A DNA stretch of 64,000 bases from Schistosoma haematobium (taxonomy: Eukaryota; Platyhelminthes; Trematoda; Strigeidida; Schistosomatidae): NCBI RefSeq assembly GCF_000699445.3, contig NC_067201.1:21121001-21185000 (forward strand), given 5' to 3'. Positions 54,501-64,000 of the stretch are shown here, one piece after another. The notes below the pieces were generated by a model, which made no database searches, had not been told where the DNA came from, and saw only the letters and a list, made by a program, of their open reading frames with translations. The translations under genes were made by a program, and so were the position numbers. Each line of letters opens with the position of its first letter. The stretch's first letter is position 1.

Positions 54501-56118
54501 AAACTGCAACCTAATAAACTCAGAGTGGGGCTCCTTTTTATAGTCACCTAGTCAGTGACTGGAACGTCATACTCCTACAAGTGATATTATACTTATCAGT
54601 GGACGTTTTCAAGGAGAATCTGAACTTCCATTTGAAAGCAAACTATGAAGATTAACACATGTCCACCAACCTGTTCATATTTGTGAAGACTGAAGACGAA
54701 ATCTGATTGCAATTAACACAACGGAGTTTCTAGCATTCTGATCATTGGATAATAAAAAGAAATTTGATCTGTACTAACGCAACAGAAAAACAATCGTAAA
54801 GAAATCAATCGGTTCATACAATCTCGAGATATTGGATACTGGATTTTGGCACGCGGGTGAATCGATTTCCCAAGGTTACTTAAGCGTGTCTCACTATGCT
54901 TAGTTTCGAGAATGTGCGCGTGTTTACAGCAACTCAGTCTCTAGGATCCAAACGACTAACCTTCGGTCCACACCACCTCACATTTCAGTTGCGCGATTCC
55001 GACGTTATGGTAAGTTAGCGTTTCAAGTGTTGACGTGAAAGAGTGAAACATGTTTTATTAAGGTTGAATCATTACTTGTTTATGTCGAACTAAACACCAT
55101 ACAGTGTAATGACGAAACTTTCTGTAAAAGTTTGATCTGGTTGTATGAAAAATATTTTTCAATCTCACCCAAGCAAATAGAAACGACATTCCATAAAAAT
55201 TTTCTATGCGAATCTGAGAGAAAATGCTCCAGAATGTCGCCTTCATCACCTGCTCTTGCAGACAGTGAGAATTTCCCTACAATTACTTCTGGTTAAAAAC
55301 ATCCGAAATCACTTGTTTACTTCAAGTGGCCTTCCCACTCAAATCTGCACTAAGTTATTTGCTCCTCATTATATTTAAGACAGTCTACTTCTAACCTACA
55401 TCTACAAAAATTAGCTTCACTTCCGCCAAATAGTCTACTTTTGACCTAAATCTGCTTTAAGTAGTTTTAAGACCGAAGAACTACTTCACTGGGGAAATTA
55501 ACGTTTGTATTCAGTTAACCTGTTAGAGGAATGGATCTCGTAACGAATGACGTTGATTAAGACAAATTTTAGTTTCAGTTTGCAGAAATATTGTTTAAAC
55601 CAGCGTCCAAGCCACACGTCTCCGTCGTAATCAACATGATTATCTACGGAAATCTGTAGTTTATTTAAAAAATTGTATTTTTTGTCTTTTTTTCAAACAA
55701 AATACTACTTCATATAGACTTTTAGTACTTACGTCTTATTTGTCTCAATAGGACAGATTCTAGTAAGAATGTTGGTGTTAATACTTTTCGATTTCAGCAT
55801 AAGAAATTTCATAAATATCTACCTCTAAGTCTCGCATCCCTGTTGTCATTATGGGGAATAATTTTCCCCAGTTTAATTTTGAAGTAGAATAACGATTTCT
55901 TTGAACTAACAGAGTCTTGTTGAAGATATATCTTCAGCCCTTCTAGTTCCTCTTCAGTTGACAGAGAGAAGTGGAACTGCGATAATCCTGCACGCAGATT
56001 GTTAGACACGCTATCGACTTGCATTTTTTTAGAAATGGACGTCGTCAGCCGTACTTTGGCAGACAAGTCGGATACGACAGTTACAAGAGTTAATGAAATG
56101 TCATGCAGTTTAGTGAAC
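43920..56118 (-). CDS. Unrecognised gene, at least seven exon-like blocks
   Basis: Proposed order: 56118-55823, 55783-55733, 49186-49026, 48978-48863, 48746-48707, 46273-46128, 44119-43920. All have GT-AG borders. Phases fit at every junction except between the fourth and fifth blocks, where a micro-exon (several candidates between 48861 and 48747) seems to be missing. The product starts with a Ser/Leu-rich helical region (LTTSISKKMQVDSVSNNL, STEEELEGLKIYLQQDSVSS), has a charged middle (FSKFLREYAKDEENDD), a Ser/Thr-rich stretch, then ETVKKELESLLLWLGPNL and an acidic helix-prone end (HSFMKKMEDDFECLTNEFKD). No catalytic motif, signal peptide or membrane span. I do not recognise the family. The 5' start is unsettled: no in-frame ATG before 56024; the first block may follow an upstream exon or a spliced-leader site. 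The 3' end was not found. Confidence 0.55.
44130..46120. other. Intronic DNA, no feature recognised
   Basis: AT-rich; a stretch at 44800-45110 has higher GC and an open minus frame without familiar motifs, possibly a retroelement remnant. Confidence 0.35.
46128..46273 (-). CDS. Unrecognised gene, exon block 6
   Basis: LDGRVRETVKKELESLLLWL then GPNLPRSEEIMQNQIVCRSP, ending STPTK. Acceptor CTAAAAG (a stop just upstream forces this site), donor GTAACA. Phase 1 in, phase 0 out. Confidence 0.65.
46300..47800. other. Intronic DNA, no feature recognised
   Basis: No coding block or named repeat seen. Confidence 0.35.
47805..48282 (+). repeat. Repeat A copy, full length
   Basis: Best-preserved plus copy, from TATTTATTTTAAAACATAGA through GTGACCAACGGTTGGTTCAT to TACCAGGACATTTGGGGTT. 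Several overlapping open frames on both strands are chance products. Confidence 0.75.
48707..48746 (-). CDS. Unrecognised gene, exon block 5 (40 bases)
   Basis: VDFLLKFNASEIE. Acceptor ACTACTACAG, donor GTAAGC. Phase 0 in, phase 1 out. Confidence 0.5.
48863..48978 (-). CDS. Unrecognised gene, exon block 4
   Basis: NGDSLKTSLTESSSGSLNTS then FLSSQEATKRSNTDNSLI. Acceptor TTGTAACAG, donor GTAACC. Phase 0 in, phase 2 out. Separated from block 3 by a 47-base intron. The open plus-strand frame over this region is its shadow. Confidence 0.65.
49026..49186 (-). CDS. Unrecognised gene, exon block 3
   Basis: SRKNGTVNRSYQAFNNISPL, SDRFSKFLREYAKDEENDDT, KSWSKIKDNCSNK. Acceptor CTTAATTAG, donor GTATGA. 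Phase 1 in, phase 0 out. Confidence 0.7.
49350..49575 (+). other. Open plus-strand block, possibly an exon or repeat relic
   Basis: Follows a good acceptor (GGTTTTCTCAG, 49349) and reads SELMRSRFKTIDSTRRIYEG, ALKSLDIQMVVDRMKEAFAQ, to a TAG at 49572. The composition looks coding, but no partner exon or family is apparent, and it lies inside an intron of the minus-strand gene. Confidence 0.3.
49600..51245 (-). mobile_element. CR1-like LINE, internally deleted
   Basis: In its own sense: an ORF1-like basic region (about 51240-50950), then MWEKFRSLNSDQYRKARNTS...YINHRAKKRIN (50893-50636, the endonuclease-RT linker). It continues with VLLCTDDVKIWRAIKSRGNS (RT palm remnant near 50630-50560), and 3' coding end HRTIDKWNSLFQHVIEAPFV near 49930-49860. 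The endonuclease and most of the RT are missing and stops are frequent. Confidence 0.7.
51251..51627 (+). mobile_element. Second solo LTR
   Basis: Starts TGTTATAACGC and ends CACTTCA; same family as 43465 with a 30-base extra segment near 51330 and a (TAA)n run. Flanked by CTGTC (51246-51250) and TTGTC (51628-51632), a 5-base TSD with one mismatch. Its left border abuts the CR1-like LINE. Confidence 0.65.
51640..54180. other. Intronic DNA of the minus-strand gene, no clear feature
   Basis: Two small open frames (52845 plus, 53178 minus) have no motif. Nothing else seen. Confidence 0.35.
54500..54660 (+). mobile_element. Possible CR1-like LINE 3' coding remnant
   Basis: Plus strand reads SVTGTSY..., then VDVFKENLNFHLKANYED and a stop, the style of a LINE ORF2 C-terminus. 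Weak. Confidence 0.3.
55733..55783 (-). CDS. Unrecognised gene, exon block 2 (51 bases)
   Basis: LTPTFLLESVLLRQIR. The intron before it is 39 bases (55822-55784), typical of 5' introns in schistosome genes. Acceptor CGAAAAG, donor GTAAGT. Phase 1 in and out. Confidence 0.65.
55823..56118 (-). CDS. Unrecognised gene, exon block 1
   Basis: Open from TTCACTAAACTG (56117) to donor GTAGAT (55822): FTKLHDISLTLVTVVSDLSA, KVRLTTSISKKMQVDSVSNN, ..., KIIPHNDNRDARLR. A TAA lies just upstream. The first Met in frame is at 56024, so the block is either internal, beginning at acceptor CCTAAAG, or carries a 5' UTR. Confidence 0.6.
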
Positions 56119-57833
56119 CTTTAGGACTAAAAACAATTTCACACATAATTTACTCGACATCGGTTCTACCTCTAATAGGCTTTAACTAACATCATTTTGA
56201 TGAAATTAATGATGAGTGACCATCTGACTGTCAGACATTCTGGTTGTGTTTTGGATGTTTTTAGAGTCGGCTCTTGATTTACATAAAGATTATAGGAGTA
56301 CTCTGAGAATATGTACCAATGTTGAACTGAGACTCATCAGTAGTCATGTCATCACTACCTCGGGTTACTAATGTAGTGAAGAAATTAATTAATTAATGTG
56401 TAGAGCCATCCAATAAGAACCTTGAATATATGGATAAAATTATTATAGCCATTGTTAAATCTATGCCACTTCGCTCTGAACTTAGTGCTTCAAAATCTCA
56501 ACGAAGTGTGTTGCATCTTAGATGATGTCTCTGAAAAATAAAGGGATGTGGATTATTCCTGTTTTACTTAGGACCCGTGGTTAGAACAACCTACCATGTT
56601 ATGCCGTCACGGAGATCGTCTGAAAGTAAAGCATATCCCCCAGAATTCCAAATTAGGACCTCAGTGTTTGTACAGGATTGTCGGACTAATCTTCACCGAT
56701 GGATAGAATGAGACATAACGAAAAGATAGGTGTTATATGAGTCGTCTGTAAGAAAAGGCAAATGGATTCGATATTTTAGATCAGTTATGTAGAAGAACTA
56801 CTCCTAATTCCACTACTACTATAAGAATGCAACTTGATATTTTGCCCAACACTCATGAAGAAATTAAAGCATTGTGAACACCAGAACCAGATTTTCGGTG
56901 AAGAAGACGGGCATTCGATGCCAAACGACTTCATACAAAAACAAAAAATACTGTATGACCAAATACGTGTGCAAAAGAAAACTAATCTTAAGGCAATTTT
57001 CACTCGGTAAACTCAACACATTTTCATGAATTCTTGTCATTAATTTTCATTGTATGTCAGTTTTATTTAGTTACTTGATTTTCAATGCATTTTCATTGTA
57101 CTGGGCACTTCATTATAGATTTGTATGTACTGGCAATTACTCAGTTAATAAAACTGTGTAATTAGTTACCACTCAATTGATATATAACTGATTTAACTTG
57201 AATGTAAATTCAACCATTCTTTAGTTTCGTTCAATAAATCTAAACAACATTAATCTTTCAGGTCTCCGGGGGACTATGGTTAGTAGAGCTGTTGTATATC
57301 GCAGTTGTCGTTAGAGTTGTCTCCATGTAAGTTTTTCTCTTCAAGTGCAAAATATCGTCCAAGGCCTAATGTATATCACTGCGTAGTTTAACAGTAGGAG
57401 GGTGAACTATTGAACATAACCACTTGGCTTATCTTGTAAGTCTTACAGACCTTGGAGGCCGATGAATTCTCAGTACTGTTGTTCTACCTTATTTGGGTTT
57501 TGTAAACGTGTTACCTATGATGTAGATGATGTTTGTCCGTCGACCAAAGAGTGGGTATTCTGATATGAAGTCCATCCATTGCTTTGTGGCTGTGAAAAAT
57601 GACCTTTATAGGTAGGTGACACTCGGTACTTGATTATATATGTCTGCAAAGCGTTGTCTGCGTCGAATGATTTCTATACAGTGAATTGAACTCGGTAAAT
57701 TCTAGCATAATATACGTCTATGATCTGAATTATGTTCTATAGTCCATTGTTTACATGATTTATCCTTTTTCTCCAAGTAATTACTTCTCATTATCTTTTG
57801 ACTTGTCTATAATTTTTCTTTTATTTCGTAAAG
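56119..57833. other. Divergent intergenic/5' region between two genes
   Basis: Lies between the minus-strand gene and the MTMR9-like gene. Open frames around 56790-57000 carry no known motif. The missing first exon(s) of MTMR9, and perhaps of the minus-strand gene, should be here or nearby, but I could not place them. Any shared promoter would fall in this span. Confidence 0.4.
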
Positions 57834-58023
57834 ATTATGTACAGAGCAATTGACGGGTTTCGCTTGTGCGAATCACCTACTGAACGTCGATTCACACCAT
57901 CCATACTAACTGGGTATACGATTGTTTTGTATACAAAAGATTTTCATATTTATGAATTAACTGTTAACAGTCTTTCTGTTGCTCGTTCTCTTGAGCAGTC
58001 ATTAGAGGGAGTATCCTCAATCG
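57834..58023 (+). CDS. MTMR9: MTMR9-like exon (PH-GRAM)
   Basis: IMYRAIDGFRLCESPTERRF...SLEQSLEGVSSI. Acceptor TTTCGTAAAG, donor GTAAGT. Phase 0 in, 1 out. The ATG at 57837 could be used but would drop most of the GRAM domain. Confidence 0.78.
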
Positions 58024-61000
58024 GTAAGTATTTTGCTTCTTATTTATAACCTCAACTACTTATGTTTTTATTAATAGTTCTTTTTGAATTTTTCTTTAGC
58101 TCTCTGTGTTTTATTTTATTTCATTTATAGCTTATTAAACTATTGGTTGAACAAAACACAGAAAGATGGAACGAGACCATATTAACTTATAAATGAATAT
58201 AAACTACGTGTAATGAACGAAACAGTTAATCGTACGACACCTATAATCTGCCGCATATATGTAGTGGTTCAACTTGCCTCATCATATCAGGACAGCGAGA
58301 TAAAATTACGAAAAAAATGTTTGGGTAGTAGAATTACTAGTAATAGTAGTAGTAGTACTAAAAATGACTACATATTGGCTATTGTGACATTCTGAGCCAT
58401 ATTACCTAACATCTCCAACGATTGATTGCATTGATCAAGCTGACCCCAACTAGGTAGTCTGTACCTGTTAGCATGCCACAATGTACCAAAACAGATGTTA
58501 TTCTGTTAAGGAAGTCCAAATTATCTTACGAAGAATGTAATAGAAAACTGTAGTGAAGTAATCACTTGCTTCCATTCTAAGTCATGTTTGATAATGTTTT
58601 AAGCTCTACCACTGGAACCAGGGATTTTTTATGAACTTAGTCTTATACAACTACCTCTCATCCCACTACCTTATTTCATAATACGACGATCTTTCCGTGA
58701 TATCAGTTAAATTATCTTTACTTCACTTGAACACGTTACTGGACCTCGGTATTGTTTGCACTGTGGTGCTATCGGATCTTATTAGTCCTCCTGATATATC
58801 AATAATTGGATTCGTTGCTTTTAAATTACTGCTTATCATTCTCGATTACTGCCAGCGAAATATAGACTTAATTAAAACACGTTCCGTGTAGGATTATGTT
58901 GGGGCACGCTGATTGTCCATCTCTTAGCTAATCAGCGCTAGAGATAAGAATAGCTAGGTCGTATAAGTGGAGATCATAACGATTATCAGTAGTTGAAGAT
59001 TGTTTCACTGCGGCTTAAATGATTGCTGTTGATTGTTTTATATGTTGAACAAGTGAGTTTGTGATTGCAGATACTTTCTAATGTTGACTATCTCCATCTA
59101 CCGTCTTAGATCAATCTGTAAATGTTTTTAAAGGTTTTCTATCCCTTATATTTTTTCTGATAGATGACGTAACATTGCTTTACCCATTCTCTTATAAATC
59201 CAACCAATTATCACTTTTACCCGCAATAAAAACCACTGATTGGCCTAATAATATCAAAGAGATCTTGTCTGGTGGGAGTTGGCGTAGAAGCCAATTAAAT
59301 GAGAATTATTTAGTAAGTAGTATTTTGTTTTCTTTGTAGTACATCTTGCCGTGAAGTATTTTCCTAATATTGTATTATATGTATAGTATTAGGACAGTTT
59401 TTTGTGCTTAGTTGAATGCTCTGTAGGGAGTTATTTTTCCAGTGAGTGGCTGATTGGTAGAGTCTGTACAAAACTCAACGACTTGGGCTTTACGTTGACT
59501 ACGACTGACTGGCTAGGAGTCGAATATTGTATTGACACTCAATTTGAGGGACCTAAAAGGAAACTGGATTAGTAGTGTTCTTGACAATTCGGTGTCGTGG
59601 TCACGAAGTTCAAGAGACAACCGTTTGGGCCCAATCACACGCAGCTTTTTTGTGAATAGTCTTAGGTAAGCTAGCGCTTTACTTACAGCCCTTGGTGTTG
59701 GCAGCGGGAGTCCATGGGGCAAAGTAAGGTATGCTGTCCTTGGGATCAACCTTTTCTAACCCATTTTTACTCTGTGAGTGAGAAGGCAGTATCATTTCAG
59801 ATGCTGGCTGTCTGGATGAACACCTTACTTCTATTACATCCCTGTCCAAACGACAGTACGACCTCGTTTTTAGGCCTTTGTTACTTCTATTCTCACTGCT
59901 TCCCCATTGACCTACCTGGAATGGTTGGGCTTAAAAAAACAGTCGTCTCAAGCAATATAGTTCGATTGTGTTGTTATGATAGACGGGCCTGACCACTTCG
60001 TCAAGCTAGCATCTGCAGTCGGGCAATGAAGTTATTAATGTGAACCATTGCTTGGTAACTCAATAGTCTAAAGATTAGGCATCCTACCCGAAGCCAGAAA
60101 GTTTGATTCGCCGACGGTTGCTTACGTGCACTGCTGAAGAGGTCCAATCGTGTGACGAAACAGTCATTCAGTGCTTCATGTTTTTCATTAATGTCCTATT
60201 TAAAGTTTGTTTGTGATACGAACCACATACATTATTATTTCCATGACCGCTTTGCATTCATTTTATTCATCTTTCCCGTTCTAGTTGTGCAATTCTTATC
60301 CGAAAACATTTGTTGTACCTGTTAAATGTGATGATCAAATGATTAAAGAAAGTAGCCGATTTCGTCATGGTGGTCGTTTTCCTCTACTGGTATACTATCA
60401 TAAGCCAAGACAAGTATGAGCCAGTTATGTACACATTTTCATTTTTTGTTAGTTGTAACTTTGTGTTATAATTCATTTATTAAGTATGAATTTCTTTTTT
60501 CTAGGTATTCAGCTTTGATCCACATTGTTGTTGTATGTTGAAAACCTATAGAGATACTACTCACTGCTTCCATAAACCGAAATAAGTGAAGTAATTAGGG
60601 TTTTCGGTGAATTTGTTCGAGTGATTCGTTCACCAGTCTACTTCTCCTTGTGTCTGTCACGAGGTCACATTTTATATTTCGTACAGTTTATTATAGGATT
60701 GCTTAATGTATAGTTCCAGTGTCTTAACTCTACTATTGGGATCTATAATGTCTTCGTGAACAAAGTTCAACTTTAGTTAGGATTGTTTTTTAGTCTTTAA
60801 TAAACTCGTGATATAAGAGTACTTACTTTCCATTATCATTCATGTGTTAATTGCATCATTACAGGGCGCTTTGTATAGTCCACTTGTCATATGACTTCAT
60901 TCGAAGCTATATATAACCTTTTTTGTTGTTATTCTTCTAGGTAGTATTCAATGATATAACTTTGAAATGTCAACAAATGATCTGTTTTAGCATTGAAATA

Positions 61001-62740
61001 AGCGAACATTCATCATTCTCATCATAGTAGTACACTTAGTATTTTTTGTAGATGTCTTTTTTAACCTGTACGTTCTTGTATAGCTTCCAGTCAGTAGTTC
61101 AAGTATCTTATTGTCGCTTACATAGTTCATTCAATGAACATCCAAGTTGGGGTCATTTCTATGAAATTTGGAGTACTTCAATCTAATCTTCAGAATACTT
61201 CTCGTTTGTGACAATACACTTGTTCTGTCTGTTTGTATTGTTTTGAATGTTTTCTAAAGTCAATCTTGATATTATGCTCGTTGAACTATGATTCGTCACT
61301 AGTGAATATTCCAGAAAAAAAATCGGATTTTTGAGAGACGCCCAATTTTACTCAACTTTCAGTTCAGTTTCAACAACTCTTGGGAGATTTTCGTACATTT
61401 TTCTCAACTTAAAATATTCTGATTGAAATCATGAACTGGCATAGGTTAGACAACCATCACTTGGCAGTACTCGATGACCGTTTCATCCTGATATGAGACT
61501 CCTTAGCAGTACCAATTGACAACCCCACAAGCGGAAATCAAACCTAGGACCTCCGTTCTCGGGCGCAAAACGTTCACCTGTAGCTCACATCTAGACCAAA
61601 TAATTTGCCGAAATGATATACATAGACAGGTTATTCGAAATAAAATTTATCAATAATCATTCAGATAATAAATCCTTTGATCGAATTACACAAGAAATCG
61701 TAGTAGGTTGATCATTGTTCATAATTAACAGTATCAATCATCTAATTTATTTATTAAGAGAACTGTTCATATAGTTTTGATTTTCCATAATAAATTGTAT
61801 TTTCTTCCGTTAGTATGTGTGATATATCTGTATATAAACGTTCGGTTCCACTGAATGATTTCAATACTTGATTCCAATCACTTGTTACCTATTTTTTTTA
61901 ACACTAGTGGTTAGTAGAGTAAATTTCTCTATGGATTTAAATTAGAGTTTATTTTTTATGTAGTGGACTCGAGAATGTCTTATTCTGTGCTCATCACTTC
62001 AACATATCTGCTTTCTAATGCTGTCGGTATTTGTTTTAGGCCTTGAATCGGTGGGTGTCACTTCAAGTACTAATATGTTATCTATTAAACTACTAATCCT
62101 AGAGAACCACTAAATTGTTAAACATTACTATCTACAACTCAGAGTGTTGGTTTAGTGGTAAAGGTGTTTAGCTTTCAGTCGTTAAGTCCTGGGTTTTGAC
62201 CCCGCTCTGTCCACTTCGGTTCGGGCAACCGGCTAGTATCATTAGCTCTCACACTTCGAGTGTGGCTACATGATTTAATCAAATTGAAGTAAGAAGAAAC
62301 CTGTAACGACAAAACAATATCTAGACGGTTGTTCAAAGAACCCATATTTCAACAGAGACTGACCAGATTTCAATAGACAGCCACTGAATAACTTTTATGC
62401 TTGATTCCAATCACTTGTTACCTCTTTTTCTAACCTATCTTTTAGACTACTTTATTAATAACTGCTGAACTATTAATTAATCAATCCACAATTACCAACA
62501 ATCAAAATACTTCAACTTTATTATCATCGTCTAATTCTAGTTTAACTTCATCAACAAAATCGAATAATTTAATGAATAATTCATCTTCAAAAAATTCCAT
62601 ATCACCATTTAGTTCAACATTCAATACTGGTCGATGTCGTTCAGATGAACAATTACTTACTTGTATATTACCAGATAGATGTAGAGGTGTTATATTGGAT
62701 TTAAGAACACAGAACGAAACAAAAAAACCCCAAGCAACAA
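57834..62740 (+). CDS. MTMR9: Myotubularin-related protein, MTMR9-like (partial, four exons)
   Basis: Exons 57834-58023, 59164-59312, 60285-60413, 62446-62740, with matching phases (0/1, 1/0, 0/0, 0/1). The gene runs off the right edge, and its first exon(s) are not placed. The first two exons give the end of the PH-GRAM domain (YTIVLYTKDFHIYELTVNSL; VTLLYPFSYKS), where other MTMRs have TIIIKCKDFRIIQLD and ITLMYPFFY. Exon 60285 has SRFRHGGRFPLLVYYHK, almost the MTMR9 signature at the entry of the phosphatase domain. The last exon has GRCRSDEQLL and GVILDLRTQN, matching the GRR..DEKLI...YIIDTRS region. MTMR9 is a catalytically dead partner that binds and activates MTMR6/7/8. The active-site loop, which would confirm this, lies outside the window. 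Compared with relatives there is a Ser/Asn-rich insert of about 50 residues in the last exon. Confidence 0.8.
58400..59100. other. Intronic DNA, no clear feature
   Basis: 58330-58460 shows weak similarity to the RTE TGAC family 3' region (CATTCTGAGCCATATTACCT); otherwise nothing. Confidence 0.35.
59164..59312 (+). CDS. MTMR9: MTMR9-like exon
   Basis: DDVTLLYPFSYKSNQLSLLP, DWPNNIKEILSGGSWRRSQL, NENYL. Links PH-GRAM and phosphatase domains. Acceptor TTCTGATAG, donor GTAAGT. Phase 1 in, 0 out. Confidence 0.85.
60035..60220 (+). mobile_element. Family B SINE with largely conserved hammerhead
   Basis: At about 60130-60180: stem I GCACTG/CAGTGC, core CTGAAGA, GAAA. An extra G follows the core and stem II pairing is poor. 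Confidence 0.55.
60285..60413 (+). CDS. MTMR9: MTMR9-like exon
   Basis: LCNSYPKTFVVPVKCDDQMI then KESSRFRHGGRFPLLVYYHK. Phase 0 in and out. Acceptor CCCGTTCTAG, donor GTATGA. The most diagnostic exon of the gene. Confidence 0.92.
61425..61600 (-). mobile_element. Family B SINE, degenerate
   Basis: Minus strand: TACTGCTAAGGAGTCTCATA then GGATGAAACGGTCATCGAGT (core G5 is A). Confidence 0.5.
61895..62382 (+). repeat. 488-base direct repeat, copy 1, with tRNA-like head
   Basis: Nearly identical to 63493-63980. Contains pol III-like boxes: GTTGGTTTAGTGGTAAAGG (A) and CCTGGGTTTTGACCCC (B) at about 62152-62205, then GTTCGGGCAACCGG. Bracketed by an imperfect repeat of CTTGATTCCAATCACTTGTT (61867 and 62400). 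Probably a third tRNA-derived SINE family or an element carrying one. Confidence 0.75.
62446..62740 (+). CDS. MTMR9: MTMR9-like exon with Ser/Asn-rich insert
   Basis: TTLLITAELLINQ, then about 50 residues of Ser/Asn/Thr-rich sequence, then NTGRCRSDEQLLTCILPDRC and RGVILDLRTQNETKK. Acceptor TATCTTTTAG, donor GTGAGT. Phase 0 in, 1 out. Confidence 0.83.
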
Positions 62741-63061
62741 GTGAGTTATGTTGTTGTTGTGATATTATGCAGTTTTCAAGAGTTATTACCATTACACAGT
62801 CAAACTATATACATGAACCCAACCGGTTATTCGAGTAAAAAAACAACTGAGAATGAGAAAGTTTATTGACCAAACTGAATGGGCATATATGTATACTCAT
62901 TCATAGATATATCTCTTTGTTCCCTAGAAAATTAGACCATTAATGGTGAATCTTATTCCTTAGAAATGAAAGTCATTTCTTGACCAATCACGTGCATTTG
63001 TCATCTGGTCGATTTTTGACTGGCCCAATCTATCAATTATTTTGTTCGTTGTTAATCTTTT

Positions 63062-63492
63062 TAACACCCCTAAATGCCCTGGTAAGGCCGAGAGTAAGGG
63101 AGAGTCCGCTTTCCCTCTCGAAATGCCAGGGAAGTCCTACTCACTGGTGTTGTTTACGAAATTGAGAAGACGAAAGGCGAATATCCGGCGCCTTAACCGG
63201 GTTGGTGGACACAGAGAGTCCACCTACGGGAGTTGGAAAACCCTGATTCCAAGCCAATAGTGCACATGGGCTCCAGTATCCTGAAGGAACAAATGGTTTA
63301 TGAACCAATTGTTGGTCACCGGCTTTCATGGGACCTCATCTCCTTACTATGCTCCACTGCCTTGCGGATCAGACCTTCAGGTCGGGGGCTTCGGTAGTGG
63401 CCCCCTAAGAAAACCACCTGCTTCGGTTTGGGCACCCGGGCAATATCACAGCCCTCACACATCAAATGAGATTTGTGTGGCGCATATGTGTC
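63062..63492 (-). repeat. Repeat A copy, inverted
   Basis: Plus strand runs from ACACCCCTAAATGCCCTGG to GTGTGGCGCATATGTG. Abuts the second 488-base repeat. Confidence 0.75.
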
Positions 63493-63980
63493 TTTTTAAC
63501 ACTGTTGGTTAGTAGAGTAAATTTCTCTATGGATTTAAATTAGAGTTTATTTTTTATGTAGTGGACTCGAGAATGTCTTATTCTGTGCTCATCACTTCAA
63601 CATATCTGCTTTCTAATGCTGTCGGTATTTGTTTTAGGCCTTGAATCGGTGGGTGTCACTTCAAGTACTAATATGTTATCTATTAAACTACTAATCCTAG
63701 AGAACCACTAAATTGTTAAACATTACTATCTACAACTCAGAGTGTTGGTTTAGTGGTAAAGGTGTTTAGCTTTCAGTCGTTAAGTCCTGGGTTTTGACCC
63801 CGCTCTGTCCACTTCGGTTCGGGCAACCGGCTAGTATCATTAGCTCTCACACTTCGAGTGTGGCTACATGATTTAATCAAATTGAAGTAAGAAGAAACCT
63901 GTAACGACAAAACAATATCTAGACGGTTGTTCAAAGAACCCATATTTCAACAGAGACTGACCAGATTTCAATGGACAGCC
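63493..63980 (+). repeat. 488-base direct repeat, copy 2
   Basis: By eye it differs from 61895-62382 only at the extreme left edge and at one A/G near the right edge (CAATAGACAG versus CAATGGACAG). Confidence 0.85.
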
Positions 63981-64000
63981 AGAACAAATGAATAATTAAT

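Noticed and set aside
54249..54509. 86-codon minus-strand frame
   Set aside because: No splice context, no motif; region is better explained as a plus-strand LINE remnant or plain intron.
55500..55660. Minus-strand block reading NHVDYDGDVWLGRWFKQYF as the next exon after 55733
   Set aside because: Fits in phase only with a weak acceptor and ends in low-complexity sequence; block 3 at 49186 fits the phase better. Left out, but could be an alternative exon.
57262..57328. Block GLWLVELLY... as an upstream MTMR9 exon (similar to the ELWLLH of the GRAM domain)
   Set aside because: Its donor leaves phase 2, incompatible with the phase 0 start at 57834; similarity is only four residues.
62150..62225. 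Possible tRNA gene
   Set aside because: A and B boxes are present but no acceptor stem or clean cloverleaf; repeated at 63750. Best seen as a SINE head. The same applies to all GGTTCGAATC-type segments in family B and Smalpha.

Overview
The window is eukaryotic, AT-rich, intron-heavy DNA from a blood fluke (genus Schistosoma). The evidence is Smalpha-type SINEs carrying hammerhead ribozyme motifs, RTE-clade LINEs ending in TAAG or TGAC repeats, CR1-like LINEs, very short introns (39 to 50 bases) beside multi-kilobase ones, and two genes of recognisable animal families. Species cannot be fixed from the sequence alone. Layout: (1) 1-2.7 kb holds two decayed CR1-like LINE fragments in opposite orientations. 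(2) 7.7-36.5 kb, plus strand, is one complete gene that I assembled exon by exon: 15 exons with consistent splice phases encode a 676-residue leucine-rich-repeat protein, the orthologue of DNAAF1/LRRC50, the cytoplasmic factor that preassembles axonemal dynein arms. Only about 2 kb of its 28.7 kb is coding; the introns are packed with SINEs, LINE fragments and an unclassified repeat (repeat A). (3) 37-42.5 kb is a repeat-rich intergenic stretch, including a young 5'-truncated RTE copy with a perfect 14-base target-site duplication. (4) 43.9-56.1 kb, minus strand, is a gene I do not recognise, with at least seven exon-like blocks in compatible frames and one unresolved junction; its introns hold a CR1-like LINE, repeat A and two solo LTRs. 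(5) 57.8-62.7 kb, plus strand, holds four exons of a myotubularin-related protein closest to MTMR9, running off the right edge. It is divergent from gene (4). A 488-base segment containing a tRNA-like SINE head is duplicated almost perfectly on both sides of its last visible exon. The three genes look functionally independent: cilia assembly, an unknown, and a phosphoinositide-phosphatase-family regulator. The most interesting features are the TSD-flanked 5'-only fragments of the RTE element, the covarying hairpins in that element's 5' leader, hammerhead motifs in two different SINE families, and the inverted and direct repeats that bracket coding exons.
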